This document shows positions 44,408 through 52,733 of a stretch of 64,000 bases of DNA, piece by piece. This DNA is from Acidocella facilis ATCC 35904. Its GTDB lineage: Bacteria > Pseudomonadota > Alphaproteobacteria > Acetobacterales > Acetobacteraceae. The stretch covers positions 186,001 to 250,000 of the forward strand of contig NZ_JHYG01000002.1 of assembly GCF_000687875.1 (NCBI RefSeq), given 5' to 3'. Both the position numbers and the translations under genes were made by a program. Each line of letters starts with the position of its first letter. Position 1 is the stretch's first letter. The notes below the pieces were generated by a model. That model saw only the letters and a list, made by a program, of their open reading frames with translations, was not told the DNA's origin and searched no databases.

Positions 44408-47080
44408 ATGGCTCATGCCGGGGCGGGGATGATGGAACAGGCCGACGCGCAGACCACGACAATATCCGGCTATCTTGACCGGCTCGGCGAGGGATTCGAG
44501 GTGCTGGGCTGGGCCTGGAACCCGGAGGACCCGGCGCAGCGGCTTGAGATCGAACTATCGGTGAATGGCATCCTCGCCGGGCGGACGCGGGCGGATCTGC
44601 TGCGCGGCGATGTCGCCGCCGCCGGGCTTGGTGATGGCTGCTATGGCTTCGCCTGGCAGCTCGACGTGCCGGTGCTGCCGGAAGCGGCCGAGGAGATCGT
44701 GATCACCGCCCGGGATCTGGCCTCCGGCGCGGCGCTGGGTCATGAGCTGCGGCTGGATGCGGTGGCGCTGGCCGCACGGCTGATGGAGGCCGCCGCCGCG
44801 CGTGACGGCGAGGGGCGGCTGCATGCGATGCGCATGGCGGCGCGGCTGGCCCCGGCTGACCCCTGGTATGTGATGACGCTGGCCGAAACGCTGCGCAATG
44901 CCGGCCATGCGATGGAGGCGGCCGAGCGGCTGCAGGCCCTGTTATCGGCGCAGCCGAGCTTCTGGCACGCGCATGTGGCGCTGGGCCATATCGCCCGCGA
45001 CCGTGGCGACCATGAAGCGGCGCTGGCCAGGCTGGAGCAGGCGGCGCGGATGGCGCCGAATGAAATCTCGCGCTGGCTGGATATCGCCGAGGTGTTGCGC
45101 GCAGTGGGGCGCATCGGCCCGTCTCTGGAGATGCTGGACCGCGCCGCCGAGATCGATCCCGGCCATTGGGCGGTGGCGCTGGGGCGCGGCCATGGTGCGC
45201 GCGCCCAGGGCGAGCATGATCTCGCCCGCCAGCATTTCCAGGAGGCGGTGCGGCTGGCCCCCGATGAGCTGGTGCCGCGCCTGGCCTTGATCGACGCGCT
45301 GCGCGATGCCGGGGCGCTGGACGAGGCGCGCGCCGCCGGCACCGCGCTGCTCTCCTCCCATCCCGGCCGGGTGCCGGTGCTGGTCGGGCTGGCCTATACC
45401 GAACGCCAGGCGGGCGAGCCGCAGCAGGCGGCGCATTGGTTTACCGAGGCGCTGGCGCTGGAGCCGGAAAACCCGACCTTACTGGCCGAACTGGCCCGGC
45501 AGGATTATCTGCTCGGCCGCCAGGCGGAGAGCAACGCGCATCTGCGCCGGGCGCTGGCGCTGGCGCCGACCCATACCGATGCGGTGTGCCAGCTCGCCGG
45601 CCAGGCCTTGACCGTGGGCGACGCCGCCCAGGCCTATCAGATCTATGAGGATGCCGCCCGCGCCAAGCCCGGCGAGATCGCGTTCCGCTTCGGCATGCTC
45701 GACACGCTGGCCTGGCAGGGCAAGCTGGATGCGGCGCTGGAGGGGCTGCAGGCGCTTGAGCAGGAGCACGGGCTGAGCCCGCAGCTGCAATCCTGGCGGA
45801 TCACGCTGCTGCGCCGCACCGGCCGGATGGATGAGGCGCTCAGCGTCGCCCGCGCCGCCACGCTGGCGGCGCCGAAGCAGTTCTGGCTCTGGGTCGAACG
45901 CTTCCAGACCGAGCTGCTGGCCGGCAGCGATGCGATGCTGCAGAAGGCGCTGCTGGGCATTCCCGCCCTTTCGCGGGCCGAGCGCGGGGTGCGCCGGCGT
46001 TGCGTCGGGGCGCTGGCGGAATCGCTCTGGCAGATGGATGCCGCCCTGGCGCATTACGAGGCGGCGGCTGAGCTGAGCCCGAATGACGCGTCGCTGCAGG
46101 AGGCGCTGTGCCGGGTGAAGCTGATGCGCTTCGATCTGGACGGCGCGTGTGGGCATTTGCGCCGCCACTACGCGCTGATCGCCGCCGAGCGCCGGCTGCG
46201 CGGGGAATCGCTGAACATCTCGCAATCTTTGCTCGGTCAGATGATCGAGGAATATGCGCTGGACGCGGCGCTGGCGGGCAGGCTCGCCGCCCTCAACGCT
46301 TTGCCGCTGCCGGAGCGGCTGGAGCCCTGCGCGGCTTTGGTGCGCGAGGCGCCGGAGAGCACTGCCCCGGCCGCCACCCTGCTGCTGGCGCTGCGCCAGG
46401 CGGAAAAGCTGGAGTTTTCCCCGGTGCGCGGCGCCGCCGCGATCCCGCAGGTGATCAACGCCTATTGGCACGAAACCAATCTGCCGGCGGATCTGGACGC
46501 GATGATGCAGGGTTGGCGGGCGCGCAATCCCGGCTTCGCCTGGCGCCGGTTCGACGATGCCCAGGCGCGCGACTATCTCGCCGGCAAATTCCCGCAGCCG
46601 GTGCTGCAGGCCTATCTGCGCGCCAAGGAGAAGCCGCAGAAAGCCGATATCTTCCGGCTGGCGCTGCTGGTCGAGGAAGGCGGCATCTATGTGGATGCGG
46701 ATGACCGCGCGCTGGCGCCGCTCAGCCGCATCCTGCCCGCCGGTGCCGAGCTGGTGCTGGCGCAGGAGGAGTTTGGCTGTGTGGCGAATCATTTCATTGC
46801 CGCCATGCCGGGCCATCCGCTGCTGCGCAACGCCCTGCATGCGCTGGTGAATGCGATCAATCGCGGCGACAATGAAATCCCCTGGCTACTCTCCGGCCCG
46901 GCCTTGCTCACCCGCACGCTGGGGCTGCGCGTGGCGCAGGCCGGCGGTCTGCCGCCGGGCATCCTGCTGCTGGAACGCCGGGTTCTGGGCCGGCATGTCG
47001 CGGCCGGCTGCTTCTCCGCTTATAAAAATTTCGACATGCGCAACCGCCGCCGCATCGACGCCGCCGCCGAACCGGGCTGA
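44408..47080 (+). CDS. TPR-repeat protein with N-terminal beta module and C-terminal sugar-binding-region (DXD) glycosyltransferase
   Basis: 890 residues. Residues about 20-88 form a module (GYLDRLGEGFEVLGWAW...GILAGRTRADLLRGDV...GLGDGCYGFAW) also seen at the N-terminus of the convergent glycosyltransferase. Residues about 140-640 are TPR-like helical pairs, for example FWHAHVALGHIARDRGDHEAA. The C-terminal domain resembles the Gly_transf_sug/OCH1-type fold: IPQVINAYWHETNLPADLD, KADIFRLALLVEEGGIYVDADD with the DXD-type motif at 763-766, and AMPGHPLLRNALHALV. It probably adds a sugar to a surface polymer or protein, with the TPR part as scaffold. AGGGAAG precedes the ATG. Confidence 0.82.
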   Translation: MAHAGAGMMEQADAQTTTISGYLDRLGEGFEVLGWAWNPEDPAQRLEIELSVNGILAGRTRADLLRGDVAAAGLGDGCYGFAWQLDVPVLPEAAEEIVITARDLASGAALGHELRLDAVALAARLMEAAAARDGEGRLHAMRMAARLAPADPWYVMTLAETLRNAGHAMEAAERLQALLSAQPSFWHAHVALGHIARDRGDHEAALARLEQAARMAPNEISRWLDIAEVLRAVGRIGPSLEMLDRAAEIDPGHWAVALGRGHGARAQGEHDLARQHFQEAVRLAPDELVPRLALIDALRDAGALDEARAAGTALLSSHPGRVPVLVGLAYTERQAGEPQQAAHWFTEALALEPENPTLLAELARQDYLLGRQAESNAHLRRALALAPTHTDAVCQLAGQALTVGDAAQAYQIYEDAARAKPGEIAFRFGMLDTLAWQGKLDAALEGLQALEQEHGLSPQLQSWRITLLRRTGRMDEALSVARAATLAAPKQFWLWVERFQTELLAGSDAMLQKALLGIPALSRAERGVRRRCVGALAESLWQMDAALAHYEAAAELSPNDASLQEALCRVKLMRFDLDGACGHLRRHYALIAAERRLRGESLNISQSLLGQMIEEYALDAALAGRLAALNALPLPERLEPCAALVREAPESTAPAATLLLALRQAEKLEFSPVRGAAAIPQVINAYWHETNLPADLDAMMQGWRARNPGFAWRRFDDAQARDYLAGKFPQPVLQAYLRAKEKPQKADIFRLALLVEEGGIYVDADDRALAPLSRILPAGAELVLAQEEFGCVANHFIAAMPGHPLLRNALHALVNAINRGDNEIPWLLSGPALLTRTLGLRVAQAGGLPPGILLLERRVLGRHVAAGCFSAYKNFDMRNRRRIDAAAEPG

Positions 47081-47087
47081 GGCCCGG

Positions 47088-47156
47088 TTAGAGCAACATC
47101 CGATCAAACAGACTCGTTTGATCGGATAAAGTTGCTCGCCAAACTCGGCGTTTTTT
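47088..47156. repeat. Family I repeat, left-half copy
   Basis: TTAGAGCAA (47088-47096) then the stem ATCCGATCAAAC / GTTTGATCGGAT (47098-47109, 47116-47127), AAA bulge and GTTGCT (47131-47136), nearly identical to the left half of the 4625 copy except for the loop. The right half is absent; instead a short CGCC/GGCG pair and a T6 run follow. It lies between two convergent glycosyltransferase genes and probably doubles as a terminator. Confidence 0.8.
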
Positions 47157-50100
47157 CAGGCCGGGCTGGGGGTTTTCGTTTTCGCCGGCTTCGGCGCGGC
47201 CTTCACGCTCTCCCGGGGCTGGTTCAGCACAATCCGGTCCAGCCGCTCCAGATCCTCGGGCTTGGAGAAGAAAGCCTCCGGCAGCGCGCCCTCGCGCACC
47301 GGGCTGATCGTACCGGCGGCGATCTCGTCGATCAGCGCCAGCACCGCGGCGGCATCGGCGGGGAAGGGGAAGACCACGCCAAACCCGGCCTTGCGGATCC
47401 GGTCCGCCGGCGCGCCGATATCCGGCGCCAGCGGAATGAAGCCGTGCTTCACCAACTCGGAGAGCGTGTAGCTATAGGTCTCCGGCCAGGCCGGCAGGAA
47501 CAAAGCCAGCCTTCCCTTGGTCTGCGCCAGCAGCTCGGGCAGCTCCTCGGGCGTATATTTGCCGGTGATGGTGACATTGCCCACCGCCCGCAGCGCCTGG
47601 TCGATATTGGTGTAGCCGATGACGCGGAAGCTGAGATGCGGATGCGTCAGCCGCGCCCGCCTGGCGATTTCCAGCAGCTTGTCCGAGCCCTTATGCGGGC
47701 CGATGGCGCCCAGCATCACGATCTCGGTATCATTGCCCGCCCGCGCGGCAGCGGCGGCGCCGTCCCGGCTTTCCGGATGCGGCAGCACGTTGAACTTGAT
47801 CTGCGCGAACACCTTGCGAAGATAGCCGACGGCATTTTCCGACGGCGCGATGACATGGGTGAATTTCGCCAGCAGGCTGTCGAACAAAGCGCGATGCTCC
47901 GCCGGGCTCAGCTCGTTCAGCACCGAGGTCTCATGCGCCCCGCCCATCTCCACGCAGCGCCCGCAGGTGGCGGCATCCGCCCCGCCGCAGAACCGGCCGA
48001 TCGCGTCGATCATCGTCACGCGCGGGCAGAGGGCGTAGAAATCATGCGCCCAGTACAGGCTGTGGCGCGTCCCCAGCCAGTCCCGCAGCCCGGCGATGAC
48101 GCTGGCCGGAAAGCCCAGCAGCTGATGCGCCAGCACCAGCCGCGGGTCGGCGACGTCCAGCAGCGCGAACAAGTCCGCCGCCTCGTCCTTGTTGAAATGC
48201 GCGCATAGCAGCGGCGTGGCGCAGGAGAGCTCGACCAACCCGCTTTCGGTGACGCTGAGCGAGAGCCGTGTGGCGCCGCCATAGCCGACCTCGCGTTCGA
48301 TATCGCGGATCGCCTTCGGTGTGCCGCCTTCCAGCGCGTTGGAGGTGACCAGCGCGAAGCGCGCCCCTTGCGCCCGCGCCCGGGCGAGGCGGGCGCGGTC
48401 CAGCGCCCAGCGCAGCTGGCGCAGCCCGTCACGGTCCTCGAAAGCCATGATCAGCGGGGTATATTCGGGGTAGAGCGCATTCAGCCGCGGCTGGTTCTGC
48501 GCCACCAGGCTGGCGCGCTCATTGCCGAAGGAGATGCTCTCCTTGTGCTCGACGATGACGCCGCCAGCGGCGACATTGCGATAGCCCAAGGCAGCGGCGC
48601 GGGCGCAGAAATCATTCTCCTCGCCATAACCGCGCCCAAACGCCTCATCCAGCGCGCCGATCCGCGCCATCACCTCGGCCTTGATCAGCATGCAGAAGCC
48701 ATGGCCGGTCGGCACATCCGCGCACAGCCCGGCATTCTCGGCCAGGGCCAGGGCCGCCAGCTCCGGCCAGCTGATATCGGCCAGCGCCGCCTCGCGCAGC
48801 TCCGCCGACGGGTAGGAGAAGATGGTGGCGTTGCTGGACATGGCGGTGACGGTGCCGATCGCGGGATCCGCCGCGGCGACGCGCAGCAGCTCATCCAGCC
48901 CGCCGGCGAACATCACCGTATCGGAGTTCAGCAGCAGCACATCGCTGCCCTTGACTAGCGCCAGGCCGCGATTGACGCTGCCGACGAAGCCGAGATTGTC
49001 GCCATTTTCCAGCAGCACGACGTTCGGCAGCCCGGCATAGCCGGCCAGCATCGGCGCCATCGCTTCATCCGGCGAGGCATCGTTGATCAGCACCAGCAGA
49101 TCGGTCTCGGCCTGGCGATGCGCCAGAACGGATTCGATGCAGGCCTGGGTGACCTCCACCCCGCGATAGATCGGCATGACGATGGCGACCCGCTTGCCGC
49201 CGCCCGGGGCGGGCAAGGGGGCGGGCTGGCGGTCGAGCACCAGCCCGTCCTGGGCGCGCATCTTGGCCAGAAATTCCTGCAGCGCGGCGGTCAGCAGCGC
49301 GCGCTCCCCGGTACCGATTCCCGGCAGCCCGGCATGCGCCAGATGCGCCGCGCGCTGCAGGGCGGCCACCGCCGCCGGGCGCCCGGCGAGCAGATAGGGA
49401 CCATCGAACAGATCCCGCTTGCCGCCGGCGAAGCGCAGCGTCAACGAGACCGGCTGGTCGGCGGCCTGTTGCAGCGGATCCAGGCTGATATCGAAGCCCG
49501 GCGTCGGGGAGTCGGGGAAATGCGCCTGCACATCCGTGCGCTCAAGGTCGCAATGATCGGTCTCTTCGAGGATGCCGTTGCGATACACATCGAGCGCGAA
49601 GATGCGCTTGGGCACATCCGGGGAGAGCACCCAGCCGACCATGCGGGTGGGCGTGATCGTCTCCAGATGGGCGCGTAAGGCCAGATTGCAGCTGGTCCGC
49701 CCGATATTTTGGCCATTCGCCGCCACCTCCAGCAGCATCTCGCCGGCGCCGAAGCAATCCGCATCCAGCGTCAGCCTGAATCGCGCCGGGGCGAAGAGCG
49801 GGTCGGCGGGCTGGGCCTCGAACACGCTTTGCCCGCGCCCCACTTCCTGCCCGGCCTGGTTGCGCACGGTGATGAAGGGGGCTTGCTTCGCCGGGGCGCG
49901 TTCGCTCACCCAGCCGACCAGCTGGTCGCCCTCGAGACTGAACAGCCCATCGAACAGGCCGGGCCCGACGGCCACAGGCGAGCCGATCAGCTCCTTACCA
50001 TTGCCGAGGACGCGCAGCAGGCGCGGTTCCTCGCTCAACGGCACGGCGATGCGATAGCCGAAGGTGGTGCGGCCGAGGCCCAGCGCGGCCAAGTCCGGCC

Positions 50101-50245
50101 GGTGGCGGGAGGCGCGGCCCTTGGCCAGCAGCTTGCCCTCCTGATCCGTGACGGTGATGGCGCAGTTGCCGGTATCGGGCACGGAGGTGGCCCAACCGGT
50201 CAGGTAGCTGCCTTCCATCGTGTCCACATGTCCCCTGATCGCCAT
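47156..50245 (-). CDS. Bifunctional GT2/GT4-type glycosyltransferase with three N-terminal beta modules
   Basis: 1029 residues, GGAGAG six bases before the ATG. Residues about 3-70, 97-165 and 190-256 are three diverged copies of one module (YLTGWATS, QLVGWVSE, MVGWVLSP at equivalent places; the first also has DLAALGLGRTTFGY). A GT2 domain follows from about 351: VAIVMPIYRGVEVTQACIES, LLVLINDASPD, LLLNSDTVMF (DxD-like), GYGEENDFCARAAALGYRN. The last 400 residues are GT4-like: GAIGPHKGSDKLLEIARRA, YTPEELPELLAQTKGRLALFLPAWPETYSYTLSE. Likely builds surface polysaccharide at the cytoplasmic membrane face. No membrane helix. Confidence 0.87.
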   Translation of the reverse strand: MAIRGHVDTMEGSYLTGWATSVPDTGNCAITVTDQEGKLLAKGRASRHRPDLAALGLGRTTFGYRIAVPLSEEPRLLRVLGNGKELIGSPVAVGPGLFDGLFSLEGDQLVGWVSERAPAKQAPFITVRNQAGQEVGRGQSVFEAQPADPLFAPARFRLTLDADCFGAGEMLLEVAANGQNIGRTSCNLALRAHLETITPTRMVGWVLSPDVPKRIFALDVYRNGILEETDHCDLERTDVQAHFPDSPTPGFDISLDPLQQAADQPVSLTLRFAGGKRDLFDGPYLLAGRPAAVAALQRAAHLAHAGLPGIGTGERALLTAALQEFLAKMRAQDGLVLDRQPAPLPAPGGGKRVAIVMPIYRGVEVTQACIESVLAHRQAETDLLVLINDASPDEAMAPMLAGYAGLPNVVLLENGDNLGFVGSVNRGLALVKGSDVLLLNSDTVMFAGGLDELLRVAAADPAIGTVTAMSSNATIFSYPSAELREAALADISWPELAALALAENAGLCADVPTGHGFCMLIKAEVMARIGALDEAFGRGYGEENDFCARAAALGYRNVAAGGVIVEHKESISFGNERASLVAQNQPRLNALYPEYTPLIMAFEDRDGLRQLRWALDRARLARARAQGARFALVTSNALEGGTPKAIRDIEREVGYGGATRLSLSVTESGLVELSCATPLLCAHFNKDEAADLFALLDVADPRLVLAHQLLGFPASVIAGLRDWLGTRHSLYWAHDFYALCPRVTMIDAIGRFCGGADAATCGRCVEMGGAHETSVLNELSPAEHRALFDSLLAKFTHVIAPSENAVGYLRKVFAQIKFNVLPHPESRDGAAAAARAGNDTEIVMLGAIGPHKGSDKLLEIARRARLTHPHLSFRVIGYTNIDQALRAVGNVTITGKYTPEELPELLAQTKGRLALFLPAWPETYSYTLSELVKHGFIPLAPDIGAPADRIRKAGFGVVFPFPADAAAVLALIDEIAAGTISPVREGALPEAFFSKPEDLERLDRIVLNQPRESVKAAPKPAKTKTPSPA

Positions 50246-50449
50246 CAGCTCTCCGATCGTCGTACCGTTCCGGTGCCGTCATCTGAACCGGTATTCGGGC
50301 TCAGTTTTTGACCATCGGCTCGCGACACTCAAGAGCACATATCGGAAATTACACGAAATTCCTTCGAGCGCGCAGCATGTAACGAAATTGTATGCTGCGT
50401 TGCGGAATTATAACTTGAATCGCGTTGTGAGGCATGGTTCATTCGTTAC
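50246..50449. promoter_or_regulatory. AT-richer divergent promoter region
   Basis: 204 bp between the large glycosyltransferase and the short repeat protein, clearly AT-richer than flanking genes. It contains an 8-bp inverted repeat CGCAGCAT / ATGCTGCG (50371-50378, 50392-50399) whose loop holds GTAACGA, and a complementary TCGTTAC at 50443-50449 just before the start codon. ACGAAATT occurs twice (about 50353 and 50382). It likely carries promoters for both genes. Confidence 0.4.
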
Positions 50450-50926
50450 ATGAGCGCAATGCAATCCCAGGTGGTATCGATTCGGTCCTACAGCTATTTG
50501 ATGGCTGATAGCGGTTCCGAGGTTGGGCATTATGTCGAGCTGCGCGAGGAAAAATTATTTGGCCTCATCCGTGCCGTGCTGGAAATGGTCGAGGTGGATG
50601 AAGCTTGGTATCTCGCGGCCAATGCGGATGTGGCGGAGGCCGTTACCGCTGGAAGGCTTGCCTCCGGAAGAGCGCATTATATCGCTGCCGGTTACTTTGA
50701 AAACCGTTTGCCGCGCCCGGTGCTTGTCGATGAGGCATGGTATCTGTCCGAATATCCCGACGTTGCCGAGGCGATCGCCAACGGGGGTATCGCCTCGGCG
50801 ACGTCGCATTTCCATCATTCTGGATTTCTCGAGGGGCGTCTGCCGCATAAAGGCTGGTCGGTGCTGCGTGATGGCCCCAGCGCCGCCTTGGTGCGGTTGC
50901 CCGCCCGCATGGCCGAGCGGGCCTGA
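50450..50926 (+). CDS. Small protein with two VDEAWYL-type repeats
   Basis: 158 residues, no signal peptide or membrane segment. Two tandem units of about 40 residues: VDEAWYLAANADVAEAVTAG...GYFENRLP (about 49-87) and VDEAWYLSEYPDVAEAIANG...GFLEGRLP (about 92-131). The D-x-x-WYL...PDV...H-x(5)-G-x-x-E-x-R pattern is found as a repeat in many glycosyltransferase-associated and surface proteins, where it is thought to be a small helical unit. The start is uncertain: there is no strong ribosome-binding site before 50450, and in-frame ATGs exist at 50459 and about 50501. Divergent from the large glycosyltransferase, suggesting a polysaccharide link. Confidence 0.7.
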   Translation: MSAMQSQVVSIRSYSYLMADSGSEVGHYVELREEKLFGLIRAVLEMVEVDEAWYLAANADVAEAVTAGRLASGRAHYIAAGYFENRLPRPVLVDEAWYLSEYPDVAEAIANGGIASATSHFHHSGFLEGRLPHKGWSVLRDGPSAALVRLPARMAERA

Positions 50927-50935
50927 GGCGCCCGT

Positions 50936-51751
50936 TCAGGACAAGCTGGGCAGCCTGATCCAGCTCATCGGCAACGGCGTCACCCGGGCGCCGTCGGCCT
51001 CCAGCGCCTTGTTCAATGCATCCAGCCGCAGCGTCGCCAAGGCCAGGTCGCCGGCGCTGGAGCGCAGCGTGCCGACCTCCTGGCCCTCGGCCAGGATCGG
51101 CGTACCGGGCGGCAGGCCGGGCGTGGCAAGGCGCACAGGCAGCAGCCGGCGCTTGATCAGACCGCGATATTTCGTGCGCGCCGTCAGCTCCTGGCCCATA
51201 TAGCAGCCTTTTTCGAAATCCACCCCGCCCAGCTCCTCGAACCCGGCTTCCAGCAGCAGGCTCTTCTCCGGTTCCAGATCAGGCGGGCCGTCGGGCAGGC
51301 CCAGCCCGATCCGGTGCGCGGCGTAATCTTCCGGTGTGGCGTTGGCGGTGATCAGCGCCTCCGCCAGGCAGCGATAGCCGGCCTCGGGCAGGCGCGGATC
51401 GGCCGCGGTCAGCGGGATCTGCGGCGGCCTGCCGCCCCAGACGGCATAGACATGCAGATCCTCTGAGACATCCTTGATCTCCACCGCGCTGCGCAGCTTC
51501 ATCCGCCGCAGCTTTTGCGCCAGAGCCGGGATCTCGGCGCGGGGCAGGTCCAGCAGCAGCCGCTCGCCATCCGAGAGAATGAAGAAATCGACAAGATATT
51601 TGCCTTGCGGGGTGAGCAGAGCCGCCCATACGGCCCGGCCCGGCCCGGCCCGGGCGACATCGTTGCTGACCAGCCCGTTGAGGAACGGCACACGCTCGGC
51701 GCCGGTGAGTTCCAGAACGCCGCGATGCGGCAGATGCGCGATGCTGCTCAT
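50936..51751 (-). CDS. ygfZ: YgfZ/GcvT-domain folate-binding protein
   Basis: 271 residues. It has the YgfZ signature KGCYMGQELTART around the conserved Cys, plus the N-terminal GVLELTGAERVPFLNGLVSNDV and GKYLVDFFIL. YgfZ helps in repair or assembly of iron-sulfur clusters, in a folate-dependent manner, in the cytoplasm. It is divergent from the GT9 gene (80 bp) and convergent with the repeat protein (9 bp between stops). Confidence 0.92.
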   Translation of the reverse strand: MSSIAHLPHRGVLELTGAERVPFLNGLVSNDVARAGPGRAVWAALLTPQGKYLVDFFILSDGERLLLDLPRAEIPALAQKLRRMKLRSAVEIKDVSEDLHVYAVWGGRPPQIPLTAADPRLPEAGYRCLAEALITANATPEDYAAHRIGLGLPDGPPDLEPEKSLLLEAGFEELGGVDFEKGCYMGQELTARTKYRGLIKRRLLPVRLATPGLPPGTPILAEGQEVGTLRSSAGDLALATLRLDALNKALEADGARVTPLPMSWIRLPSLS

Positions 51752-51831
51752 GCCGGCAAAATGGGCGCGCCAGGGGCGAACGGCAAGAGCGGTTTGCCGC
51801 CGCCGCCAGGGCAGGCTACAGGCGCTGTTAC

Positions 51832-52725
51832 ATGAATATCCTGTTTATAACCTCGTCGCGGATCGGCGATGCCGTGATTTCCTGCGGCATATTGGATGCG
51901 CTGCGGCTGAAATATCCGCAAGCGCGCTTCACCATCGCCTGCGGCACGATGGCGGAGGGGGTGTTCACCCGGTTTCCGGCGCTGGAACGGTTGATCGTGT
52001 TCGAGAAAGAGCGTTTCGACCGGCATTGGCTGCGGCTCTGGGCGAAGCTGGCGCCGCATGTCTGGGATATCGCGGTGGATGTGCGCGGCTCCGCCATCAC
52101 CCTGGCGTTGGCCGTGCGCAAGCGCCACATGCTCAAGGGCGGCCGCCGGCCGGGGCGGCGCTATATGCAGCTGGGCACCGCGCTGGGCTTCGCACCGCCG
52201 CCGCTGCCCGTCGCCTGGACCGCGCCGGAGGACGACGCCAAGGCGGCTCTGCTGCTGGGGGACGGCCCGATCATCGCCCTGGCGCCGACGGCGAACTGGG
52301 AGGGCAAAATCTGGCCGGCGCAGCGATTCATAGATTTGTTTTATGAATTATCCGCCCGCATGCCCGGCGTGCGCGCCGCCGTGTTCGGCGGGCCAGGCGC
52401 TGCCGAGGCGGCGCTGGCGGCCCCGGTGCTGGCAGCGCTGCCCGGCGCGATCGATCTGGTCGGCACGCTCTCGCTGCCGGAGGCCGCCGCCTGTCTGCGC
52501 CGGGCCTGCCTGTTTGTCGGCAATGATTCCGGGCTGATGCATCTCGCCGCCGCCGCCGGCACCCCCACGCTGGGCTTGTTCGGCCGCTCGCGCGCCAGCG
52601 AATATGCCCCGGCCGGGCCGCGCACCGCCACCGCCATCGCCCCCGGCCCGGAGGGTGAGGCGCCGATGGCGGGGCTCAGTGTTGAGGCTGTGGCCTCTGC
52701 CGCATTCACGCTTCTCGGCCTATAG
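51832..52725 (+). CDS. Glycosyltransferase family 9 (heptosyltransferase-like)
   Basis: 297 residues of ADP-heptose:LPS heptosyltransferase type: MNILFITSSRIGDAVISCGI at the start, DIAVDVRGSAITLALAVRKRH, IIALAPTANWEGKIWPAQRFIDL (nucleotide-sugar site), and CLFVGNDSGLMHLAAAAGTPTLGLFG. Likely adds a heptose or related sugar to LPS core on the cytoplasmic side. It stands 8 bp before the dihydroorotase gene, an unrelated function, and shares a transcript with it. Confidence 0.9.
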   Translation: MNILFITSSRIGDAVISCGILDALRLKYPQARFTIACGTMAEGVFTRFPALERLIVFEKERFDRHWLRLWAKLAPHVWDIAVDVRGSAITLALAVRKRHMLKGGRRPGRRYMQLGTALGFAPPPLPVAWTAPEDDAKAALLLGDGPIIALAPTANWEGKIWPAQRFIDLFYELSARMPGVRAAVFGGPGAAEAALAAPVLAALPGAIDLVGTLSLPEAAACLRRACLFVGNDSGLMHLAAAAGTPTLGLFGRSRASEYAPAGPRTATAIAPGPEGEAPMAGLSVEAVASAAFTLLGL

Positions 52726-52733
52726 GAATTGCC

